Source of the DNA: DATAMF01 sp964472565
GTDB lineage: Bacteria; Chloroflexota; Anaerolineae; Aggregatilineales; Aggregatilineaceae
Direction: 5' to 3'
NCBI GenBank assembly: GCA_964472565.1
Contig: CAYYNB010000255.1
Span: 1-6,186, forward strand
DNA length: 6,186 bases
Shown here piece after piece: positions 1 to 4,713 of the stretch; within the stretch, counting starts at the first letter, position 1, and the number at the start of each line of letters is the position of its first letter. A program made the position numbers and the translations under genes. The notes below the pieces were generated by a model. The model was not told the DNA's origin. It did not search any database and saw only the letters and a program-made list of their open reading frames with translations.

Positions 1-219
1 GAGGGGGCCAGAATTCTTCCCGTACGCTGCCCCTGTTTTGTAAAACTTCGCGTCGTCTGAGGGAAAACTCGCGACGCCAAATTCGCACTAAATGCCACAA
101 AAACGGCCTTAGTTTGACAAAAAAGTGCCTAAGTTGAAACTTAGGGACGCCTAAATTTTTAATCGCTATTTCAGCCGCCATTTCCGCCCGATTTCACTCT
201 TCCCCTCCCGCCGTCGCCA
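1..219. other. Intergenic region without a gene
   Basis: No convincing coding sequence on either strand. It carries a 12-bp inverted repeat at 35-46 (GTTTT-GT-AAAAC), a 6-bp inverted repeat GCGTCG/CGACGC (50-55 and 72-77), and the palindrome and direct repeats at 106-155 that are listed separately. A perfect -35 hexamer TTGACA lies at 114-119, but the position 17 bp further on reads AAACTT, so it has no matching -10 box. The upstream neighbour lies outside the window. Confidence 0.6.
106..155. repeat. 18-bp palindrome within three 21-22 bp spaced direct repeats
   Basis: CCTAAGTT-GA-AACTTAGG at 128-145 is a perfect inverted repeat with 8-bp arms and a 2-nt centre. In addition, GCCTTAG (106), GCCTAAG (127) and GCCTAAA (149) recur at 21 and 22 bp, about two helical turns, each followed by a T-rich stretch. 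The layout resembles an operator or protein-binding array upstream of the tadA promoter. It could equally belong to the 3' end of an upstream gene. There is no T-run directly after the palindrome, so it is not a classical terminator. Confidence 0.5.
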
Positions 220-228
220 TGTTATAAT
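220..228 (+). promoter_or_regulatory. Extended -10 promoter of tadA, probably leaderless
   Basis: TGTTATAAT is a perfect extended -10 element (TGn followed by TATAAT at 223-228). No good -35 box lies 16-18 bp upstream, which is acceptable for extended -10 promoters. Transcription would be expected to start near 234-239, that is at or next to GTG 236 or ATG 239. No Shine-Dalgarno sequence lies in this stretch, so the mRNA is probably leaderless. The in-frame ATG at 227 overlaps the -10 box and would not be transcribed. Confidence 0.65.
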
Positions 229-238
229 GCGCCCCGTG

Positions 239-700
239 ATGGACGATTTCACCGCGATGCGCTTGGCTGTGGACGAGGCGCAACTGGCGCTCGCTCACGC
301 GGATGTGCCGATTGGCGCAGTCGCTGTTCGCGCTGGCGAAGTAATTGCCCGCGCGCACAACTGCCGCGAAATCGATGGCGACGCGACAGCCCACGCAGAA
401 ATGTTGGTGCTCCGCGAAGCCTCACGGGTGATCGGCCATTGGCGGCTCGAAGGGGTCACGCTCTACTGTACGCTCGAACCCTGCGTAATGTGCGCTGGCG
501 CAATGGTTCTGGCGCGTCTTCCCCGGCTGGTATTTGGTACCACCGATCCCAAAGCCGGAGCAGGCGGCAGCGTGATGGATGTGCTGCACCACCCGCGCCT
601 GAACCATCAGGTTGAAGTGGTCAGCGGGCTTTTAGCCGGTGAATGTGCAGCGCTTCTGGTCCAGTTTTTCGCCGCCTTACGTGCGCAGGGCCAGAAATAA
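239..700 (+). CDS. tadA: tRNA-specific adenosine deaminase TadA
   Basis: TadA converts adenosine-34 of tRNA-Arg(ACG) to inosine in the cytoplasm, allowing one tRNA to read several CGN codons. From the start chosen here the protein has 153 residues, a normal TadA length. The zinc-binding cytidine/deoxycytidylate deaminase signature is complete: HAE at residues 52-54 (zinc ligand His52 and proton-shuttle Glu54) and PCVMC at 81-85 (zinc ligands Cys82 and Cys85). The GAVAV strand near 26-30 and the VFGTTDPKAGAGGS segment near 98-111 are also typical of TadA. I chose ATG 239 because the protein then begins MDDFTAMRLAVDEA, a usual TadA start, and because the in-frame ATG at 227 lies inside the TATAAT box; GTG 236 is the other option. 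A tRNA gene follows 21 nt downstream with no clear promoter of its own, so the two are probably co-transcribed. The family call is very secure. Confidence 0.95.
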   Translation: MDDFTAMRLAVDEAQLALAHADVPIGAVAVRAGEVIARAHNCREIDGDATAHAEMLVLREASRVIGHWRLEGVTLYCTLEPCVMCAGAMVLARLPRLVFGTTDPKAGAGGSVMDVLHHPRLNHQVEVVSGLLAGECAALLVQFFAALRAQGQK

Positions 701-721
701 CAACTGAATAGCGTCGTTTAC

Positions 722-809
722 GGAGAGGTGCCAGAGTGGTTGAATGGGGCGGTCTCGAAAACCGTTGTGGGGTTTTGCCCCACCGTGGGTTCGAATCCCA
801 CCCTCTCCG
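722..809 (+). tRNA. tRNA-Ser(CGA)
   Basis: The 88 nt fold as a class II tRNA. The acceptor stem is GGAGAGG (722-728) with CCTCTCC (802-808), and the discriminator is G809. The D stem is CCA/TGG and the anticodon stem GCGGT/ACCGT has one G-U pair. The anticodon loop CTCGAAA places CGA at 756-758, which reads the serine codon UCG. A long variable arm (GTGGGG/CCCCAC), diagnostic for serine, leucine or bacterial tyrosine tRNAs, precedes a perfect T stem GTGGG/CCCAC around TTCGAAT. The CCA end is not encoded (CCT follows). No convincing promoter is visible in the 21 nt after tadA, and an SGNH-like gene begins 6 nt beyond the 3' end. Confidence 0.95.
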
Positions 810-815
810 CCTATC

Positions 816-1844
816 ATGACTAAACCATCAACTTTACGACTGCGTTTTCCCTTCGGCCAGACTCTTCTCCTGGCTTTTTTGATTCTAGTGCTGTTGTCCG
901 CGCTGCTCGAAGTCACTGCTCGCCAGTTCTTAGACGACTATCCTACCGCTGTTGGCTCCGCTAACCTCGATCTTGATGTAAAAATTTACGCCCTCGACCA
1001 GTTGCTTGCTGAAAAAGGTCACGTTGATTGCATTTTTTTCGGCAGTTCCGTCGTCCTGAACGGCATTGACCCGGATCGTTTCGCCCTGACCTACCGCGAT
1101 CAGACCGGCGAAGACCTGATCTGTTATAACTTCGGGATGTTGGCCCTCACGGCGCGCACCGCCGGAGTCTTGTCCGAAATTCTGGTCGAGCGTTACCATC
1201 CCCGCCTGCTGGTTTACGGCCTCACTATTCGTGATCTGGCAGCGGGCGCAAGCGACGCCAACCGTATTTACCAGGATGTCACCCGTACACCCTGGATTCG
1301 TTATCAGCGCGGCGAGTTGGATGTGGAAGGCTGGCTGGCCGAGCATTCCAGCGCCTATCGTCACTATCTCGCCTACCGCAGTTGGATGTCTCCGACGTTT
1401 GCATCCCGCCTGAGCGATTTCACCGGTGCGCCGTCGAGCGGTTATTTCCCGTTCCGTGCCACGCGCGCCCTCGACTGGAACCAGATCGAAGCGCCGGTGT
1501 ATTTTGAGGATTTCCAGATCGATCCCGCCGATTGGCAGGGCTTTGAGCAGCTTCTAGCCACCGCTGGAACTCAGCTTGTTCTGCTTGAAATGCCGCTGCC
1601 GGCGCAGTTACTCGCACAATTTTCGGGTGGTCCAGCGGCCTATGAAGCTGTCATCGCCTCGTTTGCGGCGGCGGCTGAAGAACATCAGGTGCCGCTGTGG
1701 ACCACCACCCCTCTGAATCTGATCCCTGACAATGGATGGGCCGAAGATGCGCACCATCTCAACAATTCTGGCGCGCAGCTTTTCAGCGCATGGTTGGCCG
1801 AACAGATCGCTCAAGTTGTGACCGACGGCCAGCTTGAACTCTAA
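816..1844 (+). CDS. Membrane-anchored SGNH-like protein, DltD/AlgJ-like (copy 1)
   Basis: This 342-residue protein has a short basic N-terminus (through about residue 14), a hydrophobic segment at about 15-32 that probably serves as an uncleaved membrane anchor, and a large extracytoplasmic domain. The domain carries SGNH-type motifs: DCIFFGSS with G76-S77-S78 in the place of block I GDS (Ser78 the likely nucleophile), and a block V-like D311-A-H-H314-L-N316 (Asp and His of a catalytic triad). The GSS form is that seen in DltD. Also conserved with copy 2 are GLTIRD near 135-140 and VEGW near 170-173. Proposed role: handing an acyl group from the MBOAT protein to an extracellular acceptor; this rests on context. 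I chose ATG 816 because a longer reading to 744 would start inside the tRNA; paralog alignment supports 816 as well. No Shine-Dalgarno sequence precedes it, since the upstream bases form the tRNA acceptor stem. A general SGNH esterase is the main alternative. Confidence 0.8.
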   Translation: MTKPSTLRLRFPFGQTLLLAFLILVLLSALLEVTARQFLDDYPTAVGSANLDLDVKIYALDQLLAEKGHVDCIFFGSSVVLNGIDPDRFALTYRDQTGEDLICYNFGMLALTARTAGVLSEILVERYHPRLLVYGLTIRDLAAGASDANRIYQDVTRTPWIRYQRGELDVEGWLAEHSSAYRHYLAYRSWMSPTFASRLSDFTGAPSSGYFPFRATRALDWNQIEAPVYFEDFQIDPADWQGFEQLLATAGTQLVLLEMPLPAQLLAQFSGGPAAYEAVIASFAAAAEEHQVPLWTTTPLNLIPDNGWAEDAHHLNNSGAQLFSAWLAEQIAQVVTDGQLEL

Positions 1845-1850
1845 CAGATA

Positions 1851-1879
1851 TTGCGTCTCGTGTGACACGGCGCTATAAA
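1851..1879 (+). promoter_or_regulatory. Candidate sigma70 promoter before the second SGNH gene
   Basis: TTGCGT (1851-1856) and TATAAA (1874-1879) are separated by exactly 17 bp. The -35 match is weak (TTG only) and the -10 match is good. A perfect 11-bp palindrome CGTGTGACACG (1859-1869) lies in the spacer, where a bound repressor or activator could act. Transcription would start near 1886, just before the Shine-Dalgarno sequence of the 1901 gene. This would allow expression of the downstream genes independently of tadA and the tRNA. Confidence 0.4.
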
Positions 1880-1900
1880 TAACGCGCTGCGGAGAACCCC

Positions 1901-2923
1901 ATGCGATCATCAACCTTACGTCTGTCCTTCCCTTTTGGAAAAACACTGCTGCTGGCATTAATGCTCCTCCCATTGGTGATTGTTCTGGCCGAAACTGTTT
2001 TACGGTTGCCTTTTCTCCAGTCACGTCTTCCAGCTCCCAGCATCGGCAGTTCAGATTTGGATTTTGAAGTCCGCCTGCATCTTTTAGATCAGCATCCCGT
2101 GGATTGCCTGATTTTAGGCAGTTCAATGGCGTATAACGATGCGAATCCGGATGCCATTGAACAAGCGTATGAGGCCGGAACCGGCGAGGTGATCGAGTGT
2201 TTTAAGATTGGCGTAGCTGGGCTAACCGCGTCGCTTGCTGCTCCCGTGGCGGAGCTTCTCGTTGATCGTTATCACCCCCGGCTGCTGATTTATGGTATCG
2301 CCCCGCGTGATTTCAGTCCTGTGATGGCCAAAATGAGCCAAGCACGAATCGAGTTAATTCAACTTCCCTGGTTCCGTTACCGTTTAGGATCATCCAATGT
2401 TGAAGGTTGGTTATTCGATCATTCCTACCTGTACCGTTATGGTCTCGTCTATTTGAACCAGCAGCCAGCCATGCAGGTCGAACAGCGTGTCAAAAAAACT
2501 CAACAGTTGAAAACGACCAATGGTTGGGAACCGATTTGGGCCAATAAGGGGTTGCCTGAAACAGCGCCCAAGCTCCAGGCAGTTTACGATAGTTATTCGC
2601 TTGATCCGAAGGAACTTGCCGCACTGGAACAAATCCTCGCGCTGCCAGATACGCAGGTTGTGTTAGTCGAATTTCCTGCTCATCCGTCTGTTTTGGAACA
2701 ATATCTTGATCCTGAAACGGAATATTCGGCCTTTGTCGAAGCGGTTTCCAGCCTGGCAGATCGTGCTCATATCTTGTTCTGGCCCACACTCGAAGGTGCG
2801 ATTCTGCCGGAAAATAGTTGGTACGATCTGTTTCACATGAACAGTTCGGGGGCAACGGCGTTTAGCGAATGGTTAGGAGAACAGGTGGCTCAGGCGGTGA
2901 ACGATGGTCGGCTCAAATTCTGA
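1901..2923 (+). CDS. Membrane-anchored SGNH-like protein, DltD/AlgJ-like (copy 2)
   Basis: This 340-residue protein is a clear paralog of the 816-1844 product and is collinear over its whole length. It shares the STLRLxFPFGxTLLLA start, a hydrophobic anchor at about 15-33, the DLDxxV and LDQ motifs, PWxRY, VEGWLxxHS, and a common C-terminus. The SGNH motifs are kept: VDCLILGSS with G73-S74-S75 (Ser75 the likely nucleophile) and D309-L-F-H312-M-N314 as the Asp/His block. YGIAPRDF near 131-138 matches YGLTIRDL of copy 1. The start has a good Shine-Dalgarno sequence GGAG at 1891-1894, 6 nt before ATG. By eye it uses more A/T-ending codons (TTA, GTT, TTT) than the MBOAT gene. The probable role is acyl transfer or acceptor recognition outside the membrane together with the MBOAT protein 68 nt downstream. 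Both copies keep the motif residues, so neither looks like a decayed duplicate. The substrate is unknown. Confidence 0.8.
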   Translation: MRSSTLRLSFPFGKTLLLALMLLPLVIVLAETVLRLPFLQSRLPAPSIGSSDLDFEVRLHLLDQHPVDCLILGSSMAYNDANPDAIEQAYEAGTGEVIECFKIGVAGLTASLAAPVAELLVDRYHPRLLIYGIAPRDFSPVMAKMSQARIELIQLPWFRYRLGSSNVEGWLFDHSYLYRYGLVYLNQQPAMQVEQRVKKTQQLKTTNGWEPIWANKGLPETAPKLQAVYDSYSLDPKELAALEQILALPDTQVVLVEFPAHPSVLEQYLDPETEYSAFVEAVSSLADRAHILFWPTLEGAILPENSWYDLFHMNSSGATAFSEWLGEQVAQAVNDGRLKF

Positions 2924-2949
2924 TCAGTCACGATAGACTGGAGAAACAC

Positions 2950-2994
2950 ATGCGGATCATCCGTATAACCTCACATCCAAGGCTAGGCGCATGA
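2950..2994 (+). CDS. 14-codon mini-ORF before the MBOAT gene, possible relic of an SGNH start
   Basis: ATG 2950 has a good Shine-Dalgarno sequence (GGAG at 2940-2943, 6-nt spacer) and opens a 14-codon frame, MRIIRITSHPRLGA, ending in TGA at 2992-2994. The stop overlaps the MBOAT start as ATGA. The stretch GGAGAAACACATGCG closely matches GGAGAACCCCATGCG before and at the start of the 1901 gene (13 of 15 positions). After one extra G, both continue with ATCATC. It may be the leftover start of a third SGNH copy that now works as a translational coupling leader for the MBOAT gene. It may also be untranslated. Confidence 0.35.
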   Translation: MRIIRITSHPRLGA

Positions 2995-4421
2995 ACATTG
3001 TCACACACTCTTTTGCTGGGTTTGTCCTGGTTGTTTTGGCGCTTTACTACTTACTGCCTCGCCGCCCGCAAAATATCCTGCTTTTGGGCGCGTCTTACGT
3101 TTTTTACGCCACCTGGTCTATCGAGTTTCCCTTTATTCTGTTTGCCGTTACGCTGGTTAACTTTGTGCTGGCGCAGCGTCTGCAACAAACAGAAGCGAAC
3201 ACGGCGGAACGGCGGCGTTGGCTGCGGATCGGCACCGGCTTCAACCTGTTCGTGCTGGTGCTGTTTAAGTATGCCGGCTTTTTTGTTGAGGATGTCACGG
3301 CGCAACTGTCCACGTGGGGAATCGATCATACCGAAGGCCTGGAAATTCTGCTGCCGATTGGCATGTCGTTTTACATTTTGCAGGCCATCTCTTACCTGAT
3401 CGACGTGTCGCGCAAACAGCTTCCCGCCGCTACGGATGTGATTGATTTTGCGCTGTATATGGCGTATTTTCCTAAGCTCACTTCCGGCCCCATCGAACGC
3501 GCCCGCGCTTTTCTGCCGAAGCTGAAAGAACAGCGGATCGTCGATAATGACCAGTTGGCGCGCAGTTTTACGCTGATCGTGGTCGGCGTCGTGCGCAAAC
3601 TGGTGATCGCGGACTCGCTGGCGGCCATGATTCCCGCTGCCTATTACAACGCACCGGGCACCTTGTCGGTGGTGAACCTGCTCACCTACGCGCTGACCTA
3701 TGCGTTTTGGCTGTACAACGACTTCGCCGGATATACCAGCGTGGTACGTGGCGTCAGCGGCCTGTTTGGGATCGAACTCTCACCCAATTTCCAGCAGCCC
3801 TATTTTGCCCGCAACCTCACCGAATTCTGGAACCGCTGGCATATCACGCTCTCGCAGTGGCTGCGTGATTATATCTATTTCCCCCTCAGCCGCGCGCTGA
3901 TTCGCCGCAATCCCAGCCGCTGGAATGTCTGGAATATTCTGCTGCCGCCGCTGGTGACGATGCTGCTGAGTGGCTTGTGGCATGGCACCGGCTGGCATAT
4001 GGTGGTTTGGGGCGGCTTGCATGGCCTGTATCTGGTGGTTGAGCGCCTGTTCGGGCTGTGGCGTCCGGCGGTAGCGCCTCAAAAACAACCGCGCTGGCGT
4101 CAGGCATTGGCGATGCTCGTCGTGTTTACGCTGGTGGTGATCGCGTGGGTTCCCTTCAGCATGACGCTTCCTCATGCCGCCGAATTTGTCCGCCGCCTCA
4201 CGCTGGATCGAACGCTGCACCGTCCTTCGGTTCGGGTGCTCCTGGTAATTTTCATCAGTTTGGTGATCGATTGGGTACAATACCGGCGCGGCGGGAATGA
4301 AATCGTCTTTTTACGCTGGCCGCGCCTGGCTCAGGCGACGCTGTTGGCGTTGGCACTGTTGGCGATTTTTCTAGTTTCCCAGGCGACGATCAGCTCGCCC
4401 TTCATCTATCAAGGTTTCTAA
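2991..4421 (+). CDS. MBOAT-family membrane acyltransferase, AlgI/DltB-like
   Basis: This 476-residue, strongly hydrophobic protein has about ten membrane segments and belongs to the membrane-bound O-acyltransferase family, AlgI/DltB/PatA branch. Typical signatures, in order: NILLLGASYVFYATW (28-42), LPIGMSFYILQAISYLIDV (121-139), YFPKLTSGPIERA (159-171), NDFAGYT (243-249), FWNRWHITLSQWLRDYIYFPL (279-299), and SGLWHGTGWHMVVWGGLHG (327-345). The last holds the conserved histidine pair His331 and His344; the histidine in the WHG motif is the one held to be essential in this family. The C-terminus FIYQGF (471-476) resembles the conserved FIYFQF-type tail of AlgI/DltB proteins. The length fits AlgI-like proteins better than DltB (about 400). 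It should move an acyl group from a cytoplasmic donor through the membrane to an SGNH partner or extracellular acceptor. The carrier gene 11 nt downstream suggests a carrier-bound donor as in Dlt. The start is overlapped by the stop of a mini-ORF (ATGA); its own ribosome-binding site (AAGG at 2979-2982) is modest. Confidence 0.93.
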   Translation: MNIVTHSFAGFVLVVLALYYLLPRRPQNILLLGASYVFYATWSIEFPFILFAVTLVNFVLAQRLQQTEANTAERRRWLRIGTGFNLFVLVLFKYAGFFVEDVTAQLSTWGIDHTEGLEILLPIGMSFYILQAISYLIDVSRKQLPAATDVIDFALYMAYFPKLTSGPIERARAFLPKLKEQRIVDNDQLARSFTLIVVGVVRKLVIADSLAAMIPAAYYNAPGTLSVVNLLTYALTYAFWLYNDFAGYTSVVRGVSGLFGIELSPNFQQPYFARNLTEFWNRWHITLSQWLRDYIYFPLSRALIRRNPSRWNVWNILLPPLVTMLLSGLWHGTGWHMVVWGGLHGLYLVVERLFGLWRPAVAPQKQPRWRQALAMLVVFTLVVIAWVPFSMTLPHAAEFVRRLTLDRTLHRPSVRVLLVIFISLVIDWVQYRRGGNEIVFLRWPRLAQATLLALALLAIFLVSQATISSPFIYQGF

Positions 4422-4432
4422 ACAGGGATAAT

Positions 4433-4684
4433 ATGAACGAAAACGATGTACGCGAAAAATTACGACCTTTTGTGGTCAACGAACTGATCCGCAATCCGAA
4501 ATACAATCTTAAAGACGATGAACCGCTGATCACGGGTGGGTTGATCGATTCATTTTCGTTGGCCTACTTTGGCGTCTTTTGCGAAGACACGTTTAATATC
4601 TATATTCCCGATACCGATCTCACCGTTGCCAACCTCGACACATTCAACCAGATGGTTGATCGGGTTATGCGCGATCTGAAGTGA
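4433..4684 (+). CDS. Acyl/peptidyl carrier protein, DltC-like
   Basis: This 83-residue protein has the phosphopantetheine attachment motif GGLIDSFSL (residues 35-43). Ser40 is the predicted 4'-phosphopantetheine site, with DSF in place of the usual DSL. The helical ACP-like pattern and acidic character (for example KDDEP and EDTF) fit a carrier that is loaded by an adenylating ligase and docks on a partner protein. The start ATG 4433 has AGGG at 4424-4427, 5 nt upstream. It lies 11 nt after the MBOAT stop, so the two are almost surely in one operon. By analogy with DltC it would present an acyl or aminoacyl thioester to the MBOAT protein at the cytoplasmic face; the cargo cannot be told from the sequence. 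A fatty-acid synthase ACP is unlikely because there is no fab context and the attachment motif differs from the usual DSL form. No loading ligase or phosphopantetheinyl transferase is in the window. Confidence 0.87.
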   Translation: MNENDVREKLRPFVVNELIRNPKYNLKDDEPLITGGLIDSFSLAYFGVFCEDTFNIYIPDTDLTVANLDTFNQMVDRVMRDLK

Positions 4685-4696
4685 TGGCCGCGCGTC

Positions 4697-4706
4697 GAGG
4701 GAAGGA
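4697..4706 (+). promoter_or_regulatory. Shine-Dalgarno sequence deciding the lipoprotein start
   Basis: The purine run GAGGGAAGGA ends 7 nt before ATG 4714 and is the best ribosome-binding site in the window. It favours ATG 4714 over the in-frame candidates GTG 4681, ATG 4684, GTG 4708 and GTG 4711. Confidence 0.65.
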
Positions 4707-4713
4707 TGTGGTG

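Noticed and set aside
114..142. TTGACA at 114-119 as the -35 box of a promoter
   Set aside because: The correctly spaced -10 position reads AAACTT and overlaps the palindrome; the perfect extended -10 at 220-228 explains tadA expression better.
744..815. N-terminal extension of the first SGNH gene starting at ATG 744
   Set aside because: These 24 codons are a translation of the tRNA-Ser sequence. The paralog at 1901 has no counterpart, and ATG 816 gives matching N-termini.
677..916. 79-residue frame on the - strand
   Set aside because: It is mostly the antisense translation of tRNA-Ser (with the GGEGGIRTHGG string often seen in such false proteins) and overlaps real genes at both ends.
930..1364. 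144-residue frame on the - strand
   Set aside because: It is a shadow of the first SGNH gene, with no recognisable domain and no ribosome-binding or promoter support.
1608..2126. 172-residue frame on the - strand bridging the two SGNH genes
   Set aside because: It crosses the end of one SGNH gene and the start of the next, covers the promoter and Shine-Dalgarno sequence of the second, and shows no protein family features.
2995..3399. + strand frame from 2998 overlapping the MBOAT start in another phase
   Set aside because: The product has no family features, is unusually rich in Cys, Trp and Phe, and competes with the clear MBOAT frame.
3780..4280. 166-residue frame on the - strand
   Set aside because: It lies inside the MBOAT gene, whose reading frame is strongly supported by conserved motifs. 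The opposite-strand product is rich in His, Gln, Arg and Pro with no recognisable domain.
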